13,256 bases of DNA from JBHIFB01 sp046760905 (GTDB lineage: Bacteria; Gemmatimonadota; CAZMKB01): positions 1 through 13,256 of the forward strand of contig JBHIFB010000090.1 in assembly GCA_046760905.1 (NCBI GenBank), read 5' to 3'. The position numbers and the translations under genes were made by a program. The notes beneath the pieces were generated by a model, which saw only the letters and a list, made by a program, of their open reading frames with translations, searched no databases and was not told the DNA's origin. Shown piece by piece: positions 1 to 7,932 of the stretch (its first letter is position 1; each line of letters opens with the position of its first letter).

Positions 1-1
1 G

Positions 2-1189
2 GTGATAGAACCCTGGAAAAGGGAGGGGGAAAGCTTTGCACTCGAGGACCGGTATTCAAGAAGTCCCGTGGAGTTCTCGGCCTTCGTGCAGGACAAGATA
101 GAATTAGACTATTTCATATTCAATGCGGGCTTGAGATTTGACTACGTGAACCCCCGCACGAGGATGTGGAGTGATTTAGAAAACCCGGAATCACAACTTG
201 TAAAGGTCGGGGCAAAACACCAACTTTCTCCGCGCCTCGGCCTCTCCCATCCAATTACAGACAGGACGATGCTGTATTTCTCGTATGGAAGATTCCTTCA
301 GACCCCATCCTACGATGCCTTCTACTCCAAATCTAGAAACCTTGATCCTGAGAACCTGAAGGAACTAAAATTCGGGCTGGTGGGTAACAGCGACCTGGAT
401 GTCCAGAGGACTACAGCGTATGAGTTCGGGCTCAGGCAGGAACTGAATCCACGAACGGGCCTCAATATCACCGCATTCAACAGGGACATCACAGGCCTTC
501 TCGGAACGGAACTTGTGCGGGTTACCGGCGAGAAGTATCCTTATCAATATGTCATATACTCTATCATCGATTACGCAAACGTCAAGGGTATTGAATTTTC
601 ACTGGAGAGACGGAGGGGAAGGCATTTCGGGGCGAATGTGAATTACACGCTCTCCGTCGCGAAGGGAAACAGATCCGATCCCCTTGAAGGTTACTTCAAC
701 GTTCTGACGGAGCAGCCCGAGGAGCAGCAGGAATTCTTCCTTGATTTTGACAGGAGACACGTTCTGTCCGCCGATGTGACCCTGGCACTCTTGGAGGGTG
801 ACGGTCCCAGGATTCTTGGAGTTTTCCCGTTTGAGAACACGACGTTGAATGTAATCATCCAGTATGCAAGCGGTCTGCCCTATACACCGTTCACAGAAAC
901 GGGTGAGCTGCTGGCTGAGAAGAACTCGGCCAGAAAGCCCTGGACGGGTACCATAGACCTGCATCTTGAGAAAAATCTGACGAGCTCCCGGGTGAAGCAT
1001 TCTGTATTCCTTGAGATAATAAACCTTACAGACAGACTAAATGTGCTGAGGGTCGATCCCATCACCGGAGACGTGTGGCAGGTCGGAATCCTGGGCGGAG
1101 CAAGCGCAGAAAACCTGGACGTTGCGTTCAACCCTGCTGACGTGGGCCCTCCTCGTATATGGAGGCTGGGTCTGAGGAGCCAGTTCTGA
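2..1189 (+). CDS. TonB-dependent receptor, Oar-like, C-terminal part (5' truncated)
   Basis: This is the C-terminal 395 residues of an outer-membrane TonB-dependent receptor; the frame is open to the left edge, so the first GTG is not a real start and the plug domain lies outside the window. What is visible is barrel sequence: alternating aromatic/polar strands with short turns, a TMLYFSYGRFLQTP stretch, a DRRH motif at residues 250-253 of the fragment, the SGLPYTPF segment near 290 that is common in Oar-type receptors, and a terminal phenylalanine (RLGLRSQF), the usual outer-membrane insertion signal. Such receptors import ligands using TonB energy, or act as surface organisers in T9SS bacteria. 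The stop is separated by one base from the next gene, a T9SS cargo protein, so the two are probably co-transcribed and may work together at the surface. The substrate cannot be read from this part. The family call is firm; the Oar-like subtype is less so. Confidence 0.85.
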   Translation: MIEPWKREGESFALEDRYSRSPVEFSAFVQDKIELDYFIFNAGLRFDYVNPRTRMWSDLENPESQLVKVGAKHQLSPRLGLSHPITDRTMLYFSYGRFLQTPSYDAFYSKSRNLDPENLKELKFGLVGNSDLDVQRTTAYEFGLRQELNPRTGLNITAFNRDITGLLGTELVRVTGEKYPYQYVIYSIIDYANVKGIEFSLERRRGRHFGANVNYTLSVAKGNRSDPLEGYFNVLTEQPEEQQEFFLDFDRRHVLSADVTLALLEGDGPRILGVFPFENTTLNVIIQYASGLPYTPFTETGELLAEKNSARKPWTGTIDLHLEKNLTSSRVKHSVFLEIINLTDRLNVLRVDPITGDVWQVGILGGASAENLDVAFNPADVGPPRIWRLGLRSQF

Positions 1190-1190
1190 G

Positions 1191-4100
1191 ATGAACTCTA
1201 GCAGAATCTTAATCGGTTGTTGCATCTTTCTCTCTCTCCTTAATTATCGGGCGAAAGCAGGTGATATCGTTGAGATCTACACTCCCGAATCTGCCTCCTG
1301 TGAGAGCTGTCACGGTGAGTCCATTTCACTTCCGGGCTTTGCAGGCGGCAGATACGAACTTTTCTCGAAAGCGGACAGAGGGGTTGGGGTGATCATCAAG
1401 GGCGAACTCAGCAATGTGACTGGCAATTTCGGCCTTCTCTCGGATTTCCACTACTTCGCCCCGGCTTTACACTGGCCATCGAACGGCGATGACACCCAGC
1501 AGTATGGCTTCGGAGTAGAGTTCATTGTGGCCACCAGGGGGAATGTTATAAAATCAGTGTCCGACCCGCGTTCTGAGCTCGAGGAATTCGACTGGGAGGC
1601 AAGAGATGGCAGCAAGGGCACACTGTTTTCGGACAAAAGAGAGGAGTCCAATACCGCTTCAGACGGCACGCCGTATCTAGCCCACAGCGATCTAAGAAGC
1701 ACGTGGCCTTTGGATGCCTTCGGTGATCCTTACTGGCCCGGTCCTTTCAGGATCGACATCGATCCCGGTTCACCAACATACGGACAACCTGTTACCGGTG
1801 AATTCACTTCCGACAGGGATATCATTGGAATCTTCGATGACCAGGAAAGCGACCAGGGCCCGATCGGCATCGAGGTTCGTCACATGACCTATTCCTATGC
1901 GAGGCCTTATGCCGAGGACTTCTTCTTCTACGATTTTTGGGTGAGGAATAATAGCTCAGAAAACCCGGATGTCGAGGCCTCCACATACGACAGTGTATAC
2001 GTGGCCATAATGGCAGACACGAAGGAGGATTTCAACAACGATGACCTGATCGGGGTGGCGGACATGTGGGAGGAGGATTCACACACACTCGGGGATTTTT
2101 TCTATGAGTGGGATTCTGACGGCTTACCACAGAACACTGCCGGGGGCGATATGACAGAATGGGTAGGACCCGTTGGTTACATGGGTATCGGCGCAATCCA
2201 CACACCGAACGATATGGGCGTCACAGATTTCCACTTCTTCGATGATAACTACTCCCCTGTGACAGATGCCGAATTCTGGCCGATTATTTCGAGCAATCCC
2301 GGGGACCCGAGCATCGACAGCAGCCTCTACTTCCACGGCTCCGATGTCAGATTCGACAGTGACTCCCTCCATGGAGATTTCCTGGATCCAGACCCGACCG
2401 ACCCCTTCAGGGGGGCCGACATCACCTATATCTTCTCGACTGGGCCCTTCAGCCTGGCCCCTGGAGATTCTGTCCGATACAGTATAGTTATAGTGGCAGG
2501 GGCGGATTCAGCCGATCTGTGGGAGAATGCGAAGACCGCTTATACGATGGCCAAAGAATTGGCCTACCAGGGATCTTCGGCGCCACCTGCCCCTCATCTC
2601 TCCGTTGTAGCCGCCGATAACCAGGCAACCCTTTTCTGGGACGGTCAGAGATCGGAAACGGCAACGGACCCCAGGACCGGTGTTGTGGATTTCGAAGGTT
2701 ACAAGGTATACAGGAGCACAGACCGCGGTAGATCCTGGGGCGATCCCGTCACGGATCATCGAGGGGATGTAGTGGGCTATGTACCAATCGCACAGTTCGA
2801 TCTCATAGATTCTATTATGGGGGCCGACCCGCTCGGATACGGGTACCTGGGTGATGAGACAGGTCTCAAACACTCATTCGTGGATACCGATCTCTACAAC
2901 GGATTCGAGTACTGGTACTGTGTCACCGCATACGACCGTGGTGACACCGCTTCCGGTGAGCCTTCGTATGAGAACGGAATCGGCAACTCCACCTCAGAAC
3001 AGCACACAGTATCCGTTATTCCCGAGTTCGCACCTGCTGATATTACTCCCGGCACCGTCTCCGGCGACACGCTTTCACCGGTCCAGGGTACATCCGAAGC
3101 CACCATTTTAGTCAATACCATAGATCCGTTCGCGCTCACCGGCCACGACTATGAAATAACCTTCAATGACTCGGGGGATGTGGTCAGTATTGGAGAGGAC
3201 ACGACGATAGCACAAGAAACCACCATCAATGTCTACGACCTTACCGAGGGGACATACCAGTTCACCAACGAGGCAACAGGGGAGGAATTCATTTTCAAGA
3301 ATTTCCCGATAAATGGTGACAACCTCCCTGTGGTAGATGGATTCCGGATATATGCGGAAAACCTTGAGGATTTCGGCATCAAATCTATGGGGTGGACCAA
3401 TGTCCTGGGGGATGAATCCACATTCGACTGGTGGACCAAGAACAGGACGGGAAACGTCTCAGAGTTCCCGGAGATAGTGGCCACTACTGACGATTGGAAG
3501 ATCGTCATCACCGAACCGGGTGATGAGATAAGCGTTCCGATCACAGACGGTCCGGCTTTCTCCGGTACGATCGCAGAATATAACGACGTGCCGCTCAGGG
3601 TCTATAAGGTGACGGATCCGGACAATCCGGTTGATGTAAGCCAGTATCTTCAGGTCATAGATCTCAGGGTCGTCTTTCCGGAATCGGAGCTCCTCGGCCC
3701 GCTCGGATATGACTTGATACCCGGCGGTAAAGGCTACAACCCTGTCGCCGGTGACATGTGGCCGGACATCTTGAGGATCCGTGACAATAATGGAGACTGG
3801 GAGAACGAGGTATGGCTCAGAACGCAGAATGGCCCATCTGATGCGATCCCCCCTTCCCCCGGCGATGAGTACACGATCGAAACCCTGAAACCCTTCAAAA
3901 GAGGGGTGCGATACACTTTCAGCACCCAGGCCGCCACAGGAGGGAACCAGGACTTTACGCTGGACGAGGTAAAAGTCGTTCCAAATCCCTACATTGTTTC
4001 AGCGATCTGGGAGGAAGACAGATTCAACAAGAGACTCGCATTCACTCATCTCCCTTCCAGCTGCGTGATCGATATTTATACGCTGGCAGGTGATTTTGTC

Positions 4101-4250
4101 GTCAGCCTCCATCATGAGAACTCGAGCGGTCAGGCATTCTGGGATCTCAAGAACAGAGATGGTCAGAACGTGGCGTATGGCCTGTATATATACGTTGTGA
4201 AATCGGACGATGGAAAGAAAAAAATAGGAAAGTTTCTTGTTATAAAGTAA
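1191..4250 (+). CDS. Large T9SS-secreted surface protein with a single CxxCH heme motif and FN3-like region
   Basis: This is a 1019-residue exported protein of unknown function. The ATG lies one base after the receptor stop, with GAGGAG about a dozen bases upstream. Residues 1-24 form a signal peptide ending AKAG. The mature chain begins almost at once with one c-type heme motif, CESCH (Cys37, Cys40, His41). Residues about 60-460 are an acidic, Asp/Gly/Tyr-rich region with no domain I recognise. Residues about 463-600 look like a fibronectin-III module (ATLFWDG, FEGYKVYRS and YWYCVTAYD strands). Residues about 924-1019 are a C-terminal FlgD-like/T9SS sorting domain, starting VVPNPY and ending in the usual basic K-K-I-G-K-F-L-V-I-K tail. 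This tail type in T9SS bacteria directs export across the outer membrane and surface attachment. Neighbours are a TonB receptor upstream and a PorV-like barrel downstream. Whether the single motif binds heme is not known; it could also be a metal-binding Cys pair. Confidence 0.85.
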   Translation: MNSSRILIGCCIFLSLLNYRAKAGDIVEIYTPESASCESCHGESISLPGFAGGRYELFSKADRGVGVIIKGELSNVTGNFGLLSDFHYFAPALHWPSNGDDTQQYGFGVEFIVATRGNVIKSVSDPRSELEEFDWEARDGSKGTLFSDKREESNTASDGTPYLAHSDLRSTWPLDAFGDPYWPGPFRIDIDPGSPTYGQPVTGEFTSDRDIIGIFDDQESDQGPIGIEVRHMTYSYARPYAEDFFFYDFWVRNNSSENPDVEASTYDSVYVAIMADTKEDFNNDDLIGVADMWEEDSHTLGDFFYEWDSDGLPQNTAGGDMTEWVGPVGYMGIGAIHTPNDMGVTDFHFFDDNYSPVTDAEFWPIISSNPGDPSIDSSLYFHGSDVRFDSDSLHGDFLDPDPTDPFRGADITYIFSTGPFSLAPGDSVRYSIVIVAGADSADLWENAKTAYTMAKELAYQGSSAPPAPHLSVVAADNQATLFWDGQRSETATDPRTGVVDFEGYKVYRSTDRGRSWGDPVTDHRGDVVGYVPIAQFDLIDSIMGADPLGYGYLGDETGLKHSFVDTDLYNGFEYWYCVTAYDRGDTASGEPSYENGIGNSTSEQHTVSVIPEFAPADITPGTVSGDTLSPVQGTSEATILVNTIDPFALTGHDYEITFNDSGDVVSIGEDTTIAQETTINVYDLTEGTYQFTNEATGEEFIFKNFPINGDNLPVVDGFRIYAENLEDFGIKSMGWTNVLGDESTFDWWTKNRTGNVSEFPEIVATTDDWKIVITEPGDEISVPITDGPAFSGTIAEYNDVPLRVYKVTDPDNPVDVSQYLQVIDLRVVFPESELLGPLGYDLIPGGKGYNPVAGDMWPDILRIRDNNGDWENEVWLRTQNGPSDAIPPSPGDEYTIETLKPFKRGVRYTFSTQAATGGNQDFTLDEVKVVPNPYIVSAIWEEDRFNKRLAFTHLPSSCVIDIYTLAGDFVVSLHHENSSGQAFWDLKNRDGQNVAYGLYIYVVKSDDGKKKIGKFLVIK

Positions 4251-4286
4251 GTTACGAAATCCTTCATTCGCAAGCGGAAAGACGTG

Positions 4287-5321
4287 ATGTTGATCACAGG
4301 AAGCAGAAAATATCGTGCAGAGGCCGGACTCCTGTCTATGTTGATTCTTCTCACAACAACACCTCTTGCCGGATTGGACAATGTTGCAACCACGGCGGCT
4401 CAATTCATGAAGATAGACGTGGGGGCTCGTGCCGCCGCCCTGGGCGGAAATTTCGTCGCCCTCTCAGACGATCCAAGCGCTCTCTACTGGAATCCTGCGG
4501 GAATAGCGCTTCTAGGCGGGCCGGCTTTCACCGCATCCCATGTTGAGTGGTTTGTGGACATCACGCACGACTTCGTTGGATTCGCAGTCCCTGTCGGAGA
4601 TGGTGCTTTTGGCGTGAACGTGATTGCACTCAACACAGGCCGATTCGAGCAGACCACGGAGGAAAAACCCGAAGGCACCGGCATATTCGTCGATTACTCA
4701 GGCATTTCAATTGGCTTCTCTTATGCAAGGCAGATGACTGACCGCTTTTCTTTCGGCCTCACCGGGAAATACATCTCGGAAAAGGCTTTCAACGTTAGTG
4801 CTCAGACCGCGGCACTGGATCTGGGAACCCTCCTGGATGTGGGTTATAGAAGCCTGAGAATAGGGATGAGCATCACAAACTTCGGAGGCCGCATGAAGCT
4901 CTCGGGAAGAGACATCCTCACCGGAGTCGACAGAAATCTCGATGGGGTTCCGGATACCGATGCCTCTCTGAGCACAGATTCATGGTCCCTTCCACTCAGG
5001 TTCAGAGTCGGGATGGCGATGGATCTGGTTGGTATAGCAGGGGCTCTGGCTGAGAATGACAACCACAGAATGACCATGACCGTGGACGGCGTCCACCCGA
5101 ACGATAATGTTGAGAGTCTGGGTCTCGGGCTGGAATACACATGGTCTGAGATGGCATCACTGAGGGTAGGCTACAAGGGAAACCATGACACTGAGGATCT
5201 GACATTCGGAGGAGGCATAAACTTGAGCATCTCGGGCGTGGACCTTGGAGTCGATTACTCATTCTCCGATATGGGAGACCTCGAGGATGTCCAGAGGGCT
5301 TCGATAACGCTCTTGTTTTAA
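4287..5321 (+). CDS. porV: PorV/PorQ-family outer-membrane protein (T9SS component-like)
   Basis: This 344-residue protein is a predicted outer-membrane beta-barrel of the PorV/PorQ (UPF0164, FadL-like) family. PorV carries T9SS cargo from the secretion pore to the attachment complex. A signal peptide ends near TTPLAG, and the mature N-terminus has the family hallmark: a GARAAALGGNFVALSDD segment followed by PSALYWNPAGIA, the conserved region that plugs the barrel. Later segments alternate in barrel fashion (IGFSYARQM, FGLTGKYISE, LGVDYSFSDMG), and the C-terminus ends in ASITLLF with a terminal Phe. I chose ATG 4287; a GTG at 4284 is directly in frame before it, and the ribosome site (GGAAAG) is weak, so coupling to the upstream gene is plausible. 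Placement between two sorting-domain proteins supports a T9SS role. Genomes of this kind often hold many PorV paralogues, so this may be a dedicated shuttle rather than the principal PorV, and the symbol is by family only. Confidence 0.85.
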   Translation: MLITGSRKYRAEAGLLSMLILLTTTPLAGLDNVATTAAQFMKIDVGARAAALGGNFVALSDDPSALYWNPAGIALLGGPAFTASHVEWFVDITHDFVGFAVPVGDGAFGVNVIALNTGRFEQTTEEKPEGTGIFVDYSGISIGFSYARQMTDRFSFGLTGKYISEKAFNVSAQTAALDLGTLLDVGYRSLRIGMSITNFGGRMKLSGRDILTGVDRNLDGVPDTDASLSTDSWSLPLRFRVGMAMDLVGIAGALAENDNHRMTMTVDGVHPNDNVESLGLGLEYTWSEMASLRVGYKGNHDTEDLTFGGGINLSISGVDLGVDYSFSDMGDLEDVQRASITLLF

Positions 5322-5362
5322 ACGAGTCCTTTTCTGATGCAGGTTCATGAAAGGAGGCTGGC

Positions 5363-6406
5363 ATGATGAAAACCGCTACAATCATATTCCTCACAGTATC
5401 ACTTTCCCTGATCACGGGAGGCCTCAAGGCGCAGGAAATTCTCTACGAGGAATACTTCACTGACGGAACGACCGATTTAGAATGGACCTCGGCCTGGATC
5501 GATTCCATAGGAACCCCCCTCACGCCCATGGAAGTAGACAGCGTCGATTTCAACCCGAGCGGAGACGGGTGGATCGGAGTGGTGACCGGCAACGTAGAGC
5601 TGCTGGGAGGGCTGGGGCTTGCGTATGCTGGTGATTTCGATCTCATGAATTATTCGATTGAGGCGGAGGTCTTCGTCTCTCCTACAAGCGGCTACTACAA
5701 TGCATTAACGGCCTACATTGACACGATCGGAGGAGTGGTTCGCGGATACCAGCTCGTGGCAGGCTTCAACTCAGCTTTCGGACTTGAAAGGATCAGATTA
5801 CGCAGGTATTCAAGCATGCAACCGGAAATAGAAGATCTCATGGACTGGGAAGGAGAAGACATACCCGGTGGACCGCCCACGGAGGACGGCTGGCATACCA
5901 TGAAGCTCGAAATTGAGAACTACGGTATCCGTTGCTACTGGGACAGGACGGAGCTCACCGTTGACCCGATATACGATTTCGAACTCGTTAAGGGACCTTT
6001 CGGAGTCTATGTCTTCGATTTCATGGGGCAATCACAGACTCTAATAGACGACATCGTCGTTAGGCGAACCGGCACCGGCATCGATGAGCCGGGAGAAGAG
6101 AATTCAGTGCCTCTGGCCTTCGCCCTGGGACAGAACTACCCGAATCCCTTCAACCCGTCGACCACTATCCCTCTCACCATATCCGATGTCGAGGATTTAG
6201 ACAACCAACACGTCATACTCTCCATCTACGACCTGAGAGGCAGGGAGGTCAGAAGACTGATAGACAGGCCGATGCAGCCTGGAAGCTACCAGATCCACTG
6301 GGACGGGAAGGATTCCGCGGGCAGGGACCTTTCATCTGGAGTTTTTATATACAAGCTAAGAAGAGGATACGAGTCAGCGACTCACAAGATGATCTTGGCA
6401 AGATAG
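5363..6406 (+). CDS. T9SS-secreted protein with jelly-roll-like domain and type A sorting domain
   Basis: This is a 347-residue exported protein. A strong ribosome site AAAGGAGG (5350-5357) sits 5 bases before ATG 5363 and 8 before the adjacent in-frame ATG 5366; either could be used. The signal peptide ends at GGLKAQ, about residue 24. Residues about 25-235 resemble a concanavalin/LamG-type beta-sandwich (opening EEYFTDG, SIEAEVFVSP strand, WHTMKLEIENYGIRCYWD strand, closing LIDDIVVRR), a fold often used for carbohydrate or surface binding; I see no catalytic motif. After an acidic linker (IDEPGEE) comes the classical sorting domain from about residue 250: LGQNYPNPFNPSTT, then YDLRGREVRRL, HWDGKDSAGRDLSSGVFIYKL and a final basic tail. 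It is probably a surface-attached binding or structural protein handled by the PorV-like protein encoded upstream. It is convergent with the cytochrome operon. The sorting domain is certain; the beta-sandwich call is from strand pattern only. Confidence 0.85.
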   Translation: MMKTATIIFLTVSLSLITGGLKAQEILYEEYFTDGTTDLEWTSAWIDSIGTPLTPMEVDSVDFNPSGDGWIGVVTGNVELLGGLGLAYAGDFDLMNYSIEAEVFVSPTSGYYNALTAYIDTIGGVVRGYQLVAGFNSAFGLERIRLRRYSSMQPEIEDLMDWEGEDIPGGPPTEDGWHTMKLEIENYGIRCYWDRTELTVDPIYDFELVKGPFGVYVFDFMGQSQTLIDDIVVRRTGTGIDEPGEENSVPLAFALGQNYPNPFNPSTTIPLTISDVEDLDNQHVILSIYDLRGREVRRLIDRPMQPGSYQIHWDGKDSAGRDLSSGVFIYKLRRGYESATHKMILAR

Positions 6407-6435
6407 GTTCAAAACTAGTAATTGGTTAGCAAGGA

Positions 6436-6470
6436 GGGGTCAGATCCCGTCATGAGAATGGGCTGATCCC
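6436..6470. terminator. Hairpin between convergent genes (possible bidirectional terminator or REP-like palindrome)
   Basis: GGGGTCAG (6436-6443) pairs with CTGATCCC (6463-6470), eight pairs with one G-T. After a 2-base bulge, CCC (6446-6448) pairs with GGG (6460-6462), leaving an 11-base loop. It lies in the 105-base gap between two convergent genes, where a terminator is expected. There is no clean T-tract on either side (CTTATTATAG follows), so termination is inferred from position. The GGGGTCAGATC sequence also resembles REP-type palindromes. Confidence 0.5.
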
Positions 6471-6511
6471 TTATTATAGAATCCGATCAAGACGATTCAT
6501 TTCCGGTAATA

Positions 6512-7576
6512 TCAAAAATCTGTTTCACCGTTTATGTGGAGGGATTTCGCGAGCTCGCTGTCTATAATTGTGGTATCGGCGGCAACCACGTTCCCGTGAC
6601 AAAGGTTGCACGCTCCACGATCATCGTGAGGTGGGATTCCGTGGCATGAGCCGCAGAAGGCCTGACTCTCTTCGGGATCAATCGGGTTCACGATGGTCCA
6701 GTCCGGTACCGTCAAACTTCCACCCTCATGGGTCGCCCCATGACAATAAGTCCCAGAGCATGTCATTGTCCCCCTATCCCACACCGGATCTGCTTCATCC
6801 TCCTTCGCAAGGTCTCCGAAACTGATCTCAGCAATCAGGTCGCTGTCGATGTGATCCGGATCCTCGATCGAACCTGGTTTTATATGACAGTCTTCGCATT
6901 CCAGATTCGTTCGAAACTCCCCCTCTACGAGGTGACTCCTGTGGGCCCCTACCCCGAGGGATGTGGAGTCACTGCTTCCAGACAGGTCGGTTGGAGGGGC
7001 GATCTGTACATCACCCGAGTATACAGGCACAGCCGGGAGGGGACCTCCTCCATGGCACCCGGTACACCCGAGATCAGCTTCCTCACCCCATACCGGGCTC
7101 GCGTTTCCAGCTCCGTGACACCTCACACCAACACAGCTAGCACCGTCGAAAGAGCCTCCGGCCGTACTCGATAGATTCACATCTGTCGTTCCATCGACGT
7201 GGCTCGATGTGACGACCCGTTCAGGATCCGATCCATAGCCTTCATGACAGAAGAAGCAGTCGAATCCATGTTCGATATGGGCTTCGTGACTGCCCTGTGA
7301 CATCTCCTCCAAGGGATGGCAGATACCGCAGAGCTCTGCCTCCGGTGGGAAATCGGTCCATTCGGGACTCTGTGTTGCACCTGCCTCGAGAGTCGCACCG
7401 TGACAGTAGACGCCGCTGCATGAAGGAACCGAACGATCCCAGGAGGGATCTGCACCACCGGTTTTTGAGAGGTCTCCGAAAGTTATCTCAGCAGGCAGAC
7501 CGTCATCCTGGTGCCCGGGTGAGGCGAGTTCTGTTGGTTTTATGTGACATTCAATGCAATCGTACCCATCTGACAT
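6512..7576 (-). CDS. 13-heme lipoprotein cytochrome, 3' part after frameshift (10 hemes, 3 CxxxxCH)
   Basis: This is the larger part of the outer-surface cytochrome of the conduit operon, written here from the in-frame ATG after the frameshift. It has 354 residues with ten heme motifs at residues 7, 53, 83, 107, 148, 171, 227, 273, 308 and 323. Three of them (53, 148, 273) are CxxxxCH followed by HGA, the signature of the GSU_CxxxxCH family known from Geobacter-type metal reducers. Residues 7-73 and 227-293 are an internal duplication of equal length, about 37 of 67 identical by eye. The ATG is not a believable start: no signal peptide follows, heme attachment needs export, and the frame stays open upstream of the ATG. 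The preceding reading frame (7932-7540) supplies the lipoprotein signal, three more hemes and the missing first half of the repeat unit. The gene is therefore probably one 473-residue protein broken by a frameshift near 7576, real or a sequencing error. Confidence 0.85.
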   Translation of the reverse strand: MSDGYDCIECHIKPTELASPGHQDDGLPAEITFGDLSKTGGADPSWDRSVPSCSGVYCHGATLEAGATQSPEWTDFPPEAELCGICHPLEEMSQGSHEAHIEHGFDCFFCHEGYGSDPERVVTSSHVDGTTDVNLSSTAGGSFDGASCVGVRCHGAGNASPVWGEEADLGCTGCHGGGPLPAVPVYSGDVQIAPPTDLSGSSDSTSLGVGAHRSHLVEGEFRTNLECEDCHIKPGSIEDPDHIDSDLIAEISFGDLAKEDEADPVWDRGTMTCSGTYCHGATHEGGSLTVPDWTIVNPIDPEESQAFCGSCHGIPPHDDRGACNLCHGNVVAADTTIIDSELAKSLHINGETDF

Positions 7577-7932
7577 CGATGCGCACCGACACCTATGGCA
7601 CCTGATTCGGTATTTCCGGAGAGGTCAGGAGGCGGAGCGTATGCCCATAGCAGGTTCCCGTGACACCCTGCGCATCCCGTCCCAAGCCCGTGGCACACAT
7701 AGCAGGAAGGAGCGCGATTCCCTCCGCGGAGATCTCCACCATGGCAGCCTTTGCAGAATTCAATTCCATCAGATGTGATCCTCCGTCCGTGGAAGTCCGG
7801 CGAACTGGGAATCAACCAGTTAGCCGGATGCACCGAAGGGCCGAGCGGCCTCTGGTCTGAACAGGAAAAAAGAAAGAGGAGTGCTCCAAGCATAAGCACC
7901 ACGCATCTGGAGGTCCTAGAAGCGATCGTCAT
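7540..7932 (-). CDS. 13-heme lipoprotein cytochrome, 5' part before frameshift (lipobox, 3 hemes)
   Basis: This is the N-terminal part of the same outer-membrane cytochrome. From ATG 7932 it reads MTIASRTSRC then a hydrophobic stretch and a lipobox L-F-S-C with Cys24, so the product is a predicted lipoprotein. Three CxxCH motifs follow (CKGCH, CYVCH, CAGCH). The frame ends with APPPDLSG and GVGAHR, then shifts out and stops after ten further residues. The same APPxDLSG/GVGAHR unit recurs in the downstream part directly before a CxxCHIKP module, which shows that the two frames belong together. I chose 7932 because GGGAGG lies 9 bases upstream; in-frame ATGs at 7968, 7941 and 7938 are possible but overlap or precede the ribosome site. 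It overlaps the end of the 14-heme gene by 17 bases, indicating translational coupling. By order and signals it corresponds to the outer cytochrome of an OmcB-type conduit (12 hemes in Geobacter). Confidence 0.8.
   Translation of the reverse strand: MTIASRTSRCVVLMLGALLFLFSCSDQRPLGPSVHPANWLIPSSPDFHGRRITSDGIEFCKGCHGGDLRGGNRAPSCYVCHGLGTGCAGCHGNLLWAYAPPPDLSGNTESGAIGVGAHRCQMGTIALNVT
7570..7582 (-). other. Frameshift site inside the 13-heme cytochrome gene
   Basis: On the - strand the GVGAHR codons end at 7576 in one frame, and the reading frame that continues the heme repeat (SDGYDCIECH) is shifted by one. Restoring one base here would give AHRMSDGYDCIECH, close in spacing to AHIEHGFDCFFCH later in the same protein. 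Measured against the second repeat copy (GAHRSHL...CEDCH), the gap between the Arg and Cys codons is 22 bases shorter, so a 22-base deletion would explain it equally well. I see no classic slippery heptamer at the junction. Confidence 0.75.

Noticed and set aside
599..1000. Open frame of 133 codons on the - strand inside the TonB receptor, with others at 880-1225
   Set aside because: They are shadows of the receptor barrel, with no start signals and no family resemblance.
7540..7576. Reading the two halves of the 13-heme cytochrome as two genuine overlapping genes
   Set aside because: The downstream half would lack any export signal although c-type hemes are attached in the periplasm, and the repeat unit is cut precisely at the overlap.
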